Part shown: in pieces, positions 43,416-52,842 of the stretch
Numbering within the stretch: the stretch's first letter is position 1
Layout: each line of letters opens with the position of its first letter
NCBI GenBank assembly: GCA_019694395.1
Contig: JAIBCC010000013.1
Span: 1-64,000, forward strand
Length of the DNA stretch: 64,000 bases
Source: Pyrinomonadaceae bacterium
Lineage (GTDB): Bacteria; Acidobacteriota; Blastocatellia; Pyrinomonadales; Pyrinomonadaceae
Direction: 5' to 3'
The notes under the pieces: generated by a model
The model's input: the letters and a program-made list of their open reading frames with translations, nothing else
Told to the model about the DNA's origin: nothing
The model's database searches: none
Translations under genes and position numbers: made by a program

Positions 43416-45440
43416 TTATGGTTTTTCTTTTTGGGTTAAAATTCCGGCATTTTTGAGGCTGACAATTTGTTTAAGCGTCAGGTCATTGCCCAAACGGCTT
43501 TTTGCCAACCGGACAAATGCCGGCGTGATTCCGATAAATTTCAGATTGACAACTTCTCTTAGCGACAGTTTTCCGAATCCTAAAGAATTCATTGTGTCAA
43601 TATATTCCAAAGTCATATTGCTGGCTTTGAGATTAGTTAAATCTCTCAACGAAATCTCTTCGTAGCCCGCTTTTTTAAACTTATTGATAAAATCGGAAGA
43701 AACTCCCAGAGCCTTTAGGTTACTTAACTCTCTTATGCTCAATTCTTTATAGCCGGCGTTACGAATTTCTTCGACATATTTCGGAGTTACACCGACTGCC
43801 CGCAAACTAACTAATTCTTTAACCGTCAAATTATCAAATCCAGCTGCTCGTAAAGCCTTTACGTATTCGGCATTGACACCAATTGATTTGAGACGGATCA
43901 GTTCATCAATAGAAAGATTTTTGTAACCAACCGAAGCCATTTCATCAATAAAATCATCGGATGTTTGCATTTCCTGATTTTGATTAAGTTCCGCTTTAAC
44001 ATATAGATTTGGATTTGGGCTTGGTTCAATTTTCAACTCCGAATCATTTTCGGTTTGTTGGTGTTCGGTAGTTTGGTCAATTTTTACACCTTTGTTTTCT
44101 TTGTTAATTTGTTCATTTACAATTTCATCGGTTCGTGTTTCGACGGTTTCTTCGACGGACTGGGGTTTCTCTTTTTCAGCGGATTTATTGGTGAGTATAT
44201 TTGGAATTTCTGAATTGACTTTAAGAGCGGGATTTTCAGCAGATTGTTTGTTGTCTTTGGCAATAAAATCAGGGCTGGTTTGTGAAATCATCGAATTATT
44301 TGCCTCTATCGTAGTTGGATGAATTACAGCCAAAGAAAGAAAAAGAGCAACAATAAAACAAAAGATCCCGGCAGTTAAATAACGTGATTTTCTTTGATTT
44401 TTGGGGGTTAGAATTGCCAAAAGGCGTTCTTCTAACTGTGATTGCTGCGCCATGGCAATGGTGGCATTCGGAGCCCATTCAAAACCGGAATTTTTATTAT
44501 TTGCAGAACGTGCAATATCCAAAAGATGACAAGCATAATCAGAGGGTTTGGTTCCGAGACTCAAAACAAATTCGTCACAGGCGTGTTCGCGTTCGATTCG
44601 TAATTGGCGGGTAGCAAACCACACCAGTGGATTAAACCAGTAAATTGCAAAAGCTAATTGACCAAAAAACTGAGTCAGGCAATCTCGCCGTGAAATGTGC
44701 GTTAATTCGTGCAAAAGCACGACTTTGCAACGTTCATCAGTCCACATTTCAGCCATTGCAGGCAAAATTACAGCCGGTCGGATAATTCCGCAGACTATTG
44801 GCATCATTGTTTTCTCGCTTCGCAAAAGACGTATATTGTTATTCAAATTTAAATCGTTAAGCAAAGTTGAAAATAGGTTATTTAAGGCTGGATTTTCAAA
44901 TTTATTTGTTTGTCGGGTAATCCGTTTTGTAGAAACTATTCCAATCAACAACTTCAATAGATACAAACACATACCGACCAACCAAATACTTAAAATCAAA
45001 CCGAAAAATGAAATTGAGAATACAGTTTCAGGATTTTGCACCGTTTCGGCAGGCAGATTTGAAACATTCGGCATTAACAAAGGTTCGGTAAAAACTTTGG
45101 ACTGAGGTAAATTATTGGAAATTTTTAAATCCGAAAAAACCGGAGTTTTTGAAATTTGAGTAGTAGAATTTCCAGAAATTTCTTGATTAACGGAAGAGGT
45201 TTGAGACGGCAAAACGGAGATTTCCCATCCTTTGACTAATGAAAAAAGAGGAAGAAAAAGGGCAGCAAACAAAACCGAAAACCATATAAAATGGCGATTG
45301 GCAGCAGAAAAGTTTTTGAAAAACTTGATAATCAGGGCTGCAAAACCGATTATTAAAGAGGCTTTGACGGAACTAATAAAAAGAAAAATAACTAAATCGG
45401 AACTATTATTGTTCGTAAAAAAATTAAAAATCTCTTTCAT
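43416..45440 (-). CDS. BlaR1-like M56 peptidase with C-terminal 29-residue repeats
   Basis: 674 residues. Four predicted membrane helices (near 18-38, 45-65, 145-165 and 365-385) frame a cytoplasmic zinc-peptidase domain with HELTH at 244-248 and FNPLVWFATRQLRIEREHACDE downstream, as in BlaR1/MecR1. A low-complexity linker (about 390-485) leads to six 29-residue repeats (about 490-670) instead of the penicillin-binding sensor of BlaR1. In the known system the peptidase inactivates the BlaI repressor when the sensor is triggered. Here the sensor is the repeat region, so the signal is not beta-lactam by sequence. Its start is three bases after the blaI-like stop. Confidence 0.92.
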   Translation of the reverse strand: MKEIFNFFTNNNSSDLVIFLFISSVKASLIIGFAALIIKFFKNFSAANRHFIWFSVLFAALFLPLFSLVKGWEISVLPSQTSSVNQEISGNSTTQISKTPVFSDLKISNNLPQSKVFTEPLLMPNVSNLPAETVQNPETVFSISFFGLILSIWLVGMCLYLLKLLIGIVSTKRITRQTNKFENPALNNLFSTLLNDLNLNNNIRLLRSEKTMMPIVCGIIRPAVILPAMAEMWTDERCKVVLLHELTHISRRDCLTQFFGQLAFAIYWFNPLVWFATRQLRIEREHACDEFVLSLGTKPSDYACHLLDIARSANNKNSGFEWAPNATIAMAQQSQLEERLLAILTPKNQRKSRYLTAGIFCFIVALFLSLAVIHPTTIEANNSMISQTSPDFIAKDNKQSAENPALKVNSEIPNILTNKSAEKEKPQSVEETVETRTDEIVNEQINKENKGVKIDQTTEHQQTENDSELKIEPSPNPNLYVKAELNQNQEMQTSDDFIDEMASVGYKNLSIDELIRLKSIGVNAEYVKALRAAGFDNLTVKELVSLRAVGVTPKYVEEIRNAGYKELSIRELSNLKALGVSSDFINKFKKAGYEEISLRDLTNLKASNMTLEYIDTMNSLGFGKLSLREVVNLKFIGITPAFVRLAKSRLGNDLTLKQIVSLKNAGILTQKEKP

Positions 45441-45443
45441 TAT

Positions 45444-45833
45444 TTATCGCCCCTCCTTTCGGGCTTGTTTGATAAGCTCTTCCATTCGGCTCAGTTGATC
45501 TTCTGACAAACGTTCCTGCGAAATGTCCAGTAACGCTGCTACGACATCTTCGGTCGAATTATCAAAAAAGGTTTGCAGAACGCGGCTCAAAGCCGAACGT
45601 TTAACATTTTCTCTGGCAATAACAGGCGAATAAACGTATCGTTGTCCGTCCAATTGATGTTGGAGATGACCTTTTTCTTCCAGCACCCGTAATAAAGCCC
45701 GAACCGCAGAATAACTTGGCGGATCGTTTAAATTATTCAAAACCTCGGTGGCAGTGGCTTTTCCTAAACGATAAATAATGTCCATGATTTGCCGTTCGCG
45801 TCTGGACAAAGTTTGGTGTTGGTTTTTACTCAT
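45444..45833 (-). CDS. BlaI/MecI/CopY-family transcriptional repressor
   Basis: 129 residues. The winged helix-turn-helix is clear: LSRRERQIMDIIYRLGKATATEVLNNL, PSYSAVRALLRVLEEKGHL. A C-terminal dimerisation helix follows. It represses its own operon until cleaved by the M56 partner in the family model. An in-frame ATG at 45932 would translate the operator and promoter; I use ATG at 45833 because the conserved domain begins just after it and the palindromes at 45876-45911 lie upstream. Confidence 0.93.
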   Translation of the reverse strand: MSKNQHQTLSRRERQIMDIIYRLGKATATEVLNNLNDPPSYSAVRALLRVLEEKGHLQHQLDGQRYVYSPVIARENVKRSALSRVLQTFFDNSTEDVVAALLDISQERLSEDQLSRMEELIKQARKEGR

Positions 45834-45875
45834 TTTTAACGACCTTTTAGAAAACGAATTGGAATTTTTACTAGA

Positions 45876-45929
45876 TGCTAAAATTTTAGCAGATGCTGTT
45901 TTTTTAGCATCAATTAGCAGAATAGTCAA
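45876..45929 (-). promoter_or_regulatory. promoter and operator of the BlaI-M56 operon
   Basis: Minus-strand -35 TTGACT (45924-45929), 17-base spacer and -10 TAAAAA (45901-45906). A dyad GATGCT/AGCATC (45892-45897 and 45906-45911) overlaps the -10, and a perfect 16-base palindrome TGCTAAAATTTTAGCA (45876-45891) abuts it. Both share GATGCTA, consistent with two repressor sites. Confidence 0.75.
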
Positions 45930-46058
45930 CAAAATTTAAAAATTTCCAACAAATTTCGAGACTTCATAGATAAAACACCGCGAAATTTTGTTTTGTGACA
46001 AAAAAAATTTGATAATTTGAAAGTTAAAAGAGGAAAATTAATTAATGAACTTAAAAAA

Positions 46059-46883
46059 CTATTTAGCATTAAAGACAAATCTAAGCCCACGGTTAAAGAT
46101 TTCAGGTTTATTTCCCGCGTGGCGTTCGTCTTTTGCAATCAGAGTTTCTAACTTTAATCCATTGTAATTACGGCTTTTAACCGTTTCAATAAAATCCTTG
46201 ACCGGTTTAGTTAAAAGCTCGTTATCGCCAACCCCAATGTATAATCTGACGGGTAAATCTTTTCGTTTTTCAAAATACTTTTTCTCTTCTGTAAATGAAA
46301 TATTGTTGTCGAAAGCTACTGCCGGAGCAGCAGCGACATAACCGTAAAAATAATTTGGATCATCAAACATTGCATAAAGCGTGAATAATCCGCCATATGA
46401 ACTACCCATCAAAATTCTTTTAGACGAATCGGCGGGATACTCTTTTTCTATTAAAGGAATTACTTCTGTTTTTAAAAAGTTCAGAAACTTTGGTGCGTCT
46501 CCTGAACCTTTGACATCTGGTCTGGCAGTTGGCGTGTAATCCATTGCCCGCAAAGCATCATAATTTGGGTTTTCTCCCGAATATGTGATACCAACGATTA
46601 TTGTTTCGGGAATATATCTGTCATAAAAAAGTCCGCCGTGAATTGAATCAAGCAATTTGAAATCCCATTGCCCATCCAAAAGATACAAAATCGGATACTT
46701 TTTTGCCCCGGACATATCGCTTGGTTTGCGGATGTATAAATCATATTCTCGCCCCGTATCTTTTGATTTTAAGGAACGGATTTCAGAACCTTTGATGATT
46801 ACCGGAGGAAATTTTTGGGCAAAAACATTGGAAAAAGAAAACACAAAAATGGTGATTAAGAAGCTGTTTTTAATTATTTTCAT
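46059..46883 (-). CDS. secreted alpha/beta-hydrolase (esterase D-like)
   Basis: 274 residues from the preferred start, with a signal peptide (about 1-23, ending VFAQ). The fold is the putative esterase/feruloyl-esterase type: YPILYLLDGQWDF, nucleophile Ser in GSSYGG, and His in KDERHAGNKPE near the end. It probably removes acyl groups (acetyl or feruloyl) from hemicellulose, given the hydrolase genes nearby (inference). I use ATG at 46883, because the ATG at 46913 would place the start before the upstream gene's stop and ahead of the signal peptide. Confidence 0.87.
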   Translation of the reverse strand: MKIIKNSFLITIFVFSFSNVFAQKFPPVIIKGSEIRSLKSKDTGREYDLYIRKPSDMSGAKKYPILYLLDGQWDFKLLDSIHGGLFYDRYIPETIIVGITYSGENPNYDALRAMDYTPTARPDVKGSGDAPKFLNFLKTEVIPLIEKEYPADSSKRILMGSSYGGLFTLYAMFDDPNYFYGYVAAAPAVAFDNNISFTEEKKYFEKRKDLPVRLYIGVGDNELLTKPVKDFIETVKSRNYNGLKLETLIAKDERHAGNKPEIFNRGLRFVFNAK

Positions 46884-46888
46884 TGGAT

Positions 46889-47878
46889 TTATTCTCCAAA
46901 AGTTTTTTCCCAATCGGCAATAATTTTGTCCATCAATTGGTCTAGTTTTTCGTCAACAATTTGCCTTGAAACATCAGCATCGTGCCACGCAATTATTTCT
47001 TCGATACCGCGAGAAAAGGGAATTGTGCATTGGAAATCGGGGACAACCCGTTTGATCTTGGAATTGTCAAAAATCATACTATGTGCTTTATCTCCAGAGA
47101 GTTCTGCTCCCCATTCTTTGTCATATTTAGCTAAAATTTCAGAAGGAATATGAACTATGTTGGCATTTGTTCCAGCGGCTTTTGCGGAAATCTCGTAAAT
47201 TTCATTCCACGTTATTAAAAAATCCGAAGTTATATGAAAAACTTCCCCGATTGCCTGATTGTTTCCCAAAATTCCGACAAAACCTTTGGCAAAATCGGTG
47301 TGATGGGTCAAAACCCAAATCGAGGTTCCGTCACCGTGAACAATCACTTTTTTGCCTTTCCGCATTCGGTCGATGACTGTGTATCTGCCCTTTAACGGCA
47401 AGCGTGTTTCATCGTATGTATGCGAGGGGCGGACAATTGTTATTGGGAAATTTTCCTCCCGGTAAGCCTTAATTAATCTTTCTTCGCAAGCAATTTTGTC
47501 ACGCGAATATTTCCAGAAAGGATTAGAAAGCAAAGTTGATTCGGTAATTGGAAGATTAACCGGCGGAGTTTGATAAGCTGAAGCGGAACTGATGAAAATA
47601 AATTGATTTGCTCGTCCACGGAAAAGTTCTAAATCGGTTTCAATATGCTCCGGCGTAAAAGCGATCCAATCAACCACTACATCAAATTTCAAATCGCCCA
47701 AAGCAATTCTGGCTGAATTTATATCTCGAATATCGCCCCGCAGAATTTTGGCAGATTCAGGAACTTTTCTATCAGTTTCGCCGCGATTCAAAAGGTATAA
47801 ATCGAATCCACGCTCAATCGCCAATTCCGAACAAGCCGAGCTGATACAGCCCGTTCCGCCGATAAATAATACTTTCAT
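46889..47878 (-). CDS. NAD-dependent epimerase/dehydratase
   Basis: 329 residues, atypical extended SDR. The dinucleotide motif is GGTGCISSACSELAI, with SSASAYQTPP and a downstream KIACEERL where the usual Tyr-x3-Lys is not obvious. Such proteins act as sugar epimerases or reductases, but the substrate cannot be told. It has no signal peptide. It overlaps the esterase region closely (six bases from the esterase start). Confidence 0.82.
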   Translation of the reverse strand: MKVLFIGGTGCISSACSELAIERGFDLYLLNRGETDRKVPESAKILRGDIRDINSARIALGDLKFDVVVDWIAFTPEHIETDLELFRGRANQFIFISSASAYQTPPVNLPITESTLLSNPFWKYSRDKIACEERLIKAYREENFPITIVRPSHTYDETRLPLKGRYTVIDRMRKGKKVIVHGDGTSIWVLTHHTDFAKGFVGILGNNQAIGEVFHITSDFLITWNEIYEISAKAAGTNANIVHIPSEILAKYDKEWGAELSGDKAHSMIFDNSKIKRVVPDFQCTIPFSRGIEEIIAWHDADVSRQIVDEKLDQLMDKIIADWEKTFGE

Positions 47879-47890
47879 AATTTGGGGAAA

Positions 47891-47963
47891 TTCACAGAGA
47901 TGAAAGGGATAAAGGGGATTTTTTCTTTAAAATCATTCCTTAAAATCTCCTCTATCACTGTAA
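47891..47963. repeat. imperfect inverted repeat
   Basis: Arms at about 47891-47922 (TTCACAG...GGGGATTTT) and 47942-47963 (AAAATCTCC...ACTGTAAA) are imperfect reverse complements. It lies in the 87-base gap between GH3 and the epimerase gene on the minus strand and could be an attenuator or a dispersed palindromic repeat. Confidence 0.4.
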
Positions 47964-47965
47964 AT

Positions 47966-50614
47966 TTATTTCTCCTTTAGCTCAAAAACTTTGCCGGTTA
48001 CTGTAAATTTTCCTTCGACAATTCCGCTTGTTTTCGAGTTAAATCCCGGTTGACCTCCACCGATACTGACGGCAAATTCGCCGGGTTCAATGACACGATT
48101 TCCATTTTCCAAAATGACTGACATTTGGCGCGGTGTAATCGTAAATGTAACTGTTCGTTTTTCGCCCGGTTTTAGATTTATTCTTTCAACTCCGGTTAAA
48201 TTGCGGATCGGAACCGGAACAGAAGCGTCTTTATCGCTTAAATAAAGTTGAACGACTTCATCACCCGCGATTTTGCTAACATTCTGCACAACAGCAGTTA
48301 CGGTTACGCTTTGACCTGCATTTACTGATTTCAAAACTTTTAAATTGCTGTAGGCAAATTTTGAATAGCTTAAACCGTAACCGAATGGGTAAAGGGGCGT
48401 TCCGCGAAAATAACGATAAGTTTTGCCTTCCATTTTGTAATCGTCAAACGGCGGAAGATCGTTGATTGATTTGTAAAATGTTACAGGCAAACGACCTGCG
48501 GGATTGTAATCACCGAAAAGAACGTCAGCAATCGCAGTTCCTCCGAATTGTCCGGGATACCAAGTGTGCAAAATCGCGGGCAGATTTTCATTTTCCCAAT
48601 TCAACGCTAAAGCACTGCCACCCATCGTCACTAAAACAACAGGTTTTGCAAGTGCTTGAACTGCTTTGATTAAATCTTCCTGGGGTTTCGGCAAGGCAAT
48701 ATCCGTTCGGTCACCGCCACGAAATCCTTCGGTTTTCACGTCCATTTCTTCGCCTTCGACCATAGGATTGATGCCCATTACCATTATTACAACATCAGCT
48801 TTTTTGGATTTATTCAAAGCATCTTCACGCAGTTTTTCTTGGGCGTGGGGTGGATTCCAAAAGAGTTTTGCCGAAGCATAATGATTGTTGTTTTCGATGT
48901 ATTCAACCCGCAAATCATAAGTTCTTCCTTTTTCAAAAGTGAAATCGCCGGAAACATTTCTGGTTCGGGGATTTTTACTTTCTTCCAACACTAATTTATT
49001 GTCCAGAAAGACTTTTATTGCTCCGTTGCTGCGCCAACCAAGCTGATAAGTTCCCGATTCCTGCGCCGTTAATTTTCCTGTCCAACGAACCGAAAAACCA
49101 TCTTCTTTGATTTCTTTGGCAGGACTGAGCGAACCCCAGTCAAAATTGATCTCCTTATCAACTCTGACTAAATCGGGTTTGCCGCTCAAATCTCGGTTGT
49201 TGAAATATTCGGCTTTTAATCCATTCTTTCCATCTATTGATAAACTTTCGTTTTCGATTGGTTCAAGCAAGCTTCCGGTTTGATACATCCCTTTTGAATA
49301 CAATATTTTGGTGCTAGGCGAAACTTTTTGCCGGATCCCTTCCAAGGCATTAACTGAAACCGAAGGCTGACCGTTGTAATTGCCCAAAAGAACATCATCG
49401 TTATTCGCATTTGGACCAATGACAGCAATTGTTTTCAAATCCTTTTTGAGCGGTAAAATGCCATCATTTTTTAGCAAAACGAGGGATTCGCGGGAGGCTT
49501 GCAGAGATAATTTGTGATGCGGTTCGGAATCATTTTCGGAATAGGGAATTTGGGCATATTTGACCATTTCGGGCGGGTCGAACATTCCCAAACGAAAGCG
49601 GATCTTCATTAAGTTTTTAATTGCTATATCAATCTCTTTTTCCGAAATCAGTCCGTCTTTGACAGCTTGAATCAAAGATTTATATTCTCCACCGCAAGTC
49701 AAATCAGTTCCTTTTTTAACTGCCAAGGCAGAGGCTTCGGCTTCGGTTTTTAAGAATTTATGACGAATATAAATGTCGTCAATTGCTCCACAATCCGAAA
49801 CAACGTGACCTTTGAACTGCCATTCACCCCGCAAAACATCAACCATCAATTTATCGCTGGCGCAGGCAGGCAAACCTAGAAAACGGTTGTAGGCACACAT
49901 CACGCCAGTGGCTTTTCCGTCTAAAATTGTGGTGCGAAAAGCAGGTAAATAGGTTTCGCGCAAGTCTCTTTCGGAGGCAATTGCATCAAAAGTATGCCGT
50001 TCCGGTTCGGGACCGCTATGAACGGCAAAATGTTTGACGGTTGAAACGGCTTTTAAATATTTCGGATCATTTCCCTGAATCCCTTTTACAAAAGAAGTAG
50101 CAAGTTTTCCAGTTAAAAATGGGTCTTCACCCCAGGTTTCCTGACCTCGCCCCCAACGCGGATCGCGGAAAATATTAATGTTCGGCGACCAAAAAGTTAA
50201 GCCTTTGTAGCGTCCGAAATCGTTATTTTTGACGGCAAAATTATGTTTGGCGCGGGCTTCGGTTGAAATGACATCCGCTACACTGAAAATCAATTTGTCG
50301 TTAAAAGTCGCCGCCATTCCAATTGCCTGCGGAAAAACTGTTGCAATTCCGGCTCGTGCAACTCCGTGAAGTGCTTCGTTCCACCAATCGTATGCAGGAA
50401 TTCCCAAACGCGGAATTGCCGGAGCGGAATTTTGCATCTGGAAAACTTTTTCTTCTAGAGTCATTCTCGAAACTAAATCGTCAACCCGTTGTTCTATCGG
50501 AAGTTTTGGATTTTTATAAGGCGGAATAGAGTTTTGAGCAAAAGTGTTTGGCGCAAAGTTAATGAATATGGCAAAAAGCAAAAAGAATGCGATTGAACAA
50601 CAAGAATTTTTCAT
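47966..50614 (-). CDS. GH3 hydrolase with inserted PA14 domain
   Basis: 882 residues with a signal peptide (about 1-27, ending TFAQ). The TIM barrel has KHFAVHSGPE and catalytic Asp274 in VVSDCGAIDDI, the SDCGAI variant common in xylosidases/arabinofuranosidases of the GH3 family. The (alpha/beta)6 domain is interrupted by a PA14 carbohydrate-binding domain (about 460-610: LKAEYFNN, GTYQLGWRSNGAIKVFLDN), and a fibronectin-III-like domain ends the protein. It probably trims xylo- or gluco-oligosaccharides in the periplasm. Confidence 0.93.
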   Translation of the reverse strand: MKNSCCSIAFFLLFAIFINFAPNTFAQNSIPPYKNPKLPIEQRVDDLVSRMTLEEKVFQMQNSAPAIPRLGIPAYDWWNEALHGVARAGIATVFPQAIGMAATFNDKLIFSVADVISTEARAKHNFAVKNNDFGRYKGLTFWSPNINIFRDPRWGRGQETWGEDPFLTGKLATSFVKGIQGNDPKYLKAVSTVKHFAVHSGPEPERHTFDAIASERDLRETYLPAFRTTILDGKATGVMCAYNRFLGLPACASDKLMVDVLRGEWQFKGHVVSDCGAIDDIYIRHKFLKTEAEASALAVKKGTDLTCGGEYKSLIQAVKDGLISEKEIDIAIKNLMKIRFRLGMFDPPEMVKYAQIPYSENDSEPHHKLSLQASRESLVLLKNDGILPLKKDLKTIAVIGPNANNDDVLLGNYNGQPSVSVNALEGIRQKVSPSTKILYSKGMYQTGSLLEPIENESLSIDGKNGLKAEYFNNRDLSGKPDLVRVDKEINFDWGSLSPAKEIKEDGFSVRWTGKLTAQESGTYQLGWRSNGAIKVFLDNKLVLEESKNPRTRNVSGDFTFEKGRTYDLRVEYIENNNHYASAKLFWNPPHAQEKLREDALNKSKKADVVIMVMGINPMVEGEEMDVKTEGFRGGDRTDIALPKPQEDLIKAVQALAKPVVLVTMGGSALALNWENENLPAILHTWYPGQFGGTAIADVLFGDYNPAGRLPVTFYKSINDLPPFDDYKMEGKTYRYFRGTPLYPFGYGLSYSKFAYSNLKVLKSVNAGQSVTVTAVVQNVSKIAGDEVVQLYLSDKDASVPVPIRNLTGVERINLKPGEKRTVTFTITPRQMSVILENGNRVIEPGEFAVSIGGGQPGFNSKTSGIVEGKFTVTGKVFELKEK

Positions 50615-50723
50615 AGTTTAAGATTCTTTCCTTAAAAGCAAATTTAAATTTTGGAGATTTTTAATGCAATATTTTGATTATTAACCAAGTTTTTAGTTTG
50701 TTCAAAAGAAATGAATTAGAATT

Positions 50724-51500
50724 TTAGGAATTCACACCCGAAGCCAGAAAACCGCCGTCAACCGTGATGCTTTGCCCCGTGATGAATGAAGCGGCATCTG
50801 AAGCGAGAAAGATTGCAGTTCCGACCAATTCCTTGGCGCGTCCAAATCTTTTCATTGGCGTTCGCATCAACAATTCTTTGCCGCGTTCCGAATTATCCAG
50901 CAAATTTGCATTTAAATCCGTCCGAAAAACTCCGGGCACAATTGCATTGACGTTAATTCCATCTTTAGCCCATTCGCAGCCGAGACTTTTGGTTAAAGCC
51001 AAAACCCCTGCTTTGGAAACGCCGTAAGCTGTTACTTCGTGAAAAGCGACAAAAGAGGAAAGGGAAGCAATGTTAATAATTTTTCCTCGCCCGCTTTTTT
51101 TCAAAGGCTCATAAAACGCCTGACAAGTCCGTAACATTCCGGTCAAATTTGCGTCTAAAATCTTATTCCAATCTTCCTCGGTAACTTCGTTAGTTGGTTT
51201 TCTTTGAGTGATTCCGGCAGCGTTTACCAAAATATCAACTCCGCCAAAATGTTCACAAATCTTTTTACATAAAGCAATTATTGAATTCCGATCCGCTACG
51301 TCAACGGTTGTCTCCAGCGTTTCCCCGCCAAATTTCAGAATTTCTTTGCAAACTTCCTTGACCAGATTTTCACGTCTGCCGGTTGGCACAACTTTCGCAC
51401 CTGAACGAGACAATCCGAAGGCAATTTCGCGTCCCAAACCCGAAGTTGCACCGATAACAACGGCAATTCGATTGGTCAAATCAGTGATGTTTTCAGCCAT
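50724..51500 (-). CDS. SDR-family oxidoreductase (sugar acid dehydrogenase-like)
   Basis: 258 residues, classical SDR: GATSGLGREIAFGL cofactor loop, NAAGITQR, catalytic Ser in NIASLSSF and YGVSK. The C-terminus VDGGFLASG is typical of gluconate/2-deoxygluconate dehydrogenases (KduD-like). Its gene overlaps the uronate isomerase-like gene by eight bases. Together they fit D-glucuronate to D-fructuronate to D-mannonate, with this enzyme as the reductase (inference). Confidence 0.88.
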   Translation of the reverse strand: MAENITDLTNRIAVVIGATSGLGREIAFGLSRSGAKVVPTGRRENLVKEVCKEILKFGGETLETTVDVADRNSIIALCKKICEHFGGVDILVNAAGITQRKPTNEVTEEDWNKILDANLTGMLRTCQAFYEPLKKSGRGKIINIASLSSFVAFHEVTAYGVSKAGVLALTKSLGCEWAKDGINVNAIVPGVFRTDLNANLLDNSERGKELLMRTPMKRFGRAKELVGTAIFLASDAASFITGQSITVDGGFLASGVNS

Positions 51501-52809
51501 TATTTTCTACCGCCGCTTTTTTGGTTAAAGGCTTTATCCAGTTTTGGAAATTTCCCGAAAACATTCGTTTCACATCGCGCTCAATTTCTTTTCTGGAGAC
51601 AAACCGCCCGATTTTTAATAGTTTTTCGTAGTTTTCAAAAAGTGATTCGGCAATAATTTTACGGGAATGTTTCCATTTATAAATCAATTGTTCCAAGACT
51701 CTTGCGTCGGAATGCTGCGGAATAAAGCTCGTGCCTAATAATTCGATTCGTTCGCGGGTGATTTCCGAAATTATTGAAGGATTATTCAAAAACCACCAAC
51801 ACCCAAAAGGCATTAAATTGCTGAATTTACGAGCGGAAACGCATAATTCGTGCTGATTTTCACGGGAAAGGAATGTTGCTAAAAAACTGACATCAGGACT
51901 TTCCGCACAGAGCTTTTCGAGCGATTTCACATCGGCTCTGCCAACCCCATCGCCTGCTACGCGTAATGCCGGATTGACACTTCGGCGGACTCCGATCATT
52001 AGTGCAAAAGGTAATTCATATTCTTCCGCAATCGGCAGAACTACTTTTTGAATCAACTGGTTACGGGTGTCATTGGCAAAATAGCTGAAATCGTCAGGAA
52101 GCGAAACAGCCATGTAAAGCGGTTTCATTTTGTTGATCCATTTGTCCAAAAATCGACGGGTTTCGCGGATCGTTTTATCATTCAATTTTTCCTCGACTGC
52201 AAATCCAGCTTGTTTCATTTCAACCGAAGCCGTTTTCCAGTTATTGAGCATTCTGTCCATTCTCAGAGCGGCGTGAAAATTTTTATTCAAAGCCAAATTT
52301 CTTTCCCAAATTTCCGTTTCTTCTGCGTCAAACGGATCATTGGTCATAATTACTTCGCTGACACCTGAAATTTCAAAAATTCGAGAGACGTATTCAGTAA
52401 TATTTTGTGCTTTGAAAAATTGGCGGATTTCCTTTAAATCAGTGGTGTTTGGGTCAATTCCAAGTTCTTTTAAGATTGTCAGAACTCCAATTGAAGCTTC
52501 GGAAAGTGGTGTGTTTTCAACAAATAGGGTTTTCCAAATCAATTCAGCCCGTTGTTCTTTGGTCAACTGCCAAAATTTTTCGGGTTTAATATCTGTATAA
52601 CGAAACATTTCGGCAACCAGATAGTGATAGGTCAAAATCTCATCAATTCCAAATAAATTTAATTTTCCAAATTCCGGCGCGTAGAGATGGGTGTGAATAT
52701 CAATCACAGGCGTTTGATTAACCACTTCTTCCACAATTTGGCGAAGAGCTGTTTGGTCTGCTAAATGAACAGTTTTATAATTTCCGTTTTCGGTGATGTT
52801 TTTTATCAT
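51493..52809 (-). CDS. uronate (glucuronate) isomerase-like protein
   Basis: 438 residues, amidohydrolase-fold uronate isomerase relative. The metal motif VIDIHTHLYAPEFG near the N-terminus and GIDEILTYHYLVAEMFRYT resemble the glucuronate isomerase branch. It is a little shorter than E. coli UxaC (about 470). The reaction would be D-glucuronate to D-fructuronate in the cytoplasm. The neighbouring GH67 alpha-glucuronidase would supply glucuronic acid, so the role is well supported by context. Confidence 0.85.
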   Translation of the reverse strand: MIKNITENGNYKTVHLADQTALRQIVEEVVNQTPVIDIHTHLYAPEFGKLNLFGIDEILTYHYLVAEMFRYTDIKPEKFWQLTKEQRAELIWKTLFVENTPLSEASIGVLTILKELGIDPNTTDLKEIRQFFKAQNITEYVSRIFEISGVSEVIMTNDPFDAEETEIWERNLALNKNFHAALRMDRMLNNWKTASVEMKQAGFAVEEKLNDKTIRETRRFLDKWINKMKPLYMAVSLPDDFSYFANDTRNQLIQKVVLPIAEEYELPFALMIGVRRSVNPALRVAGDGVGRADVKSLEKLCAESPDVSFLATFLSRENQHELCVSARKFSNLMPFGCWWFLNNPSIISEITRERIELLGTSFIPQHSDARVLEQLIYKWKHSRKIIAESLFENYEKLLKIGRFVSRKEIERDVKRMFSGNFQNWIKPLTKKAAVENNG

Positions 52810-52842
52810 AAAAGCCTCAAATAACTATATTAACAGGTAATT

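Noticed and set aside
45834..45932. 33-residue N-terminal extension of the BlaI-like repressor
   Set aside because: It would translate the operator palindromes and -10 region and has no family similarity.
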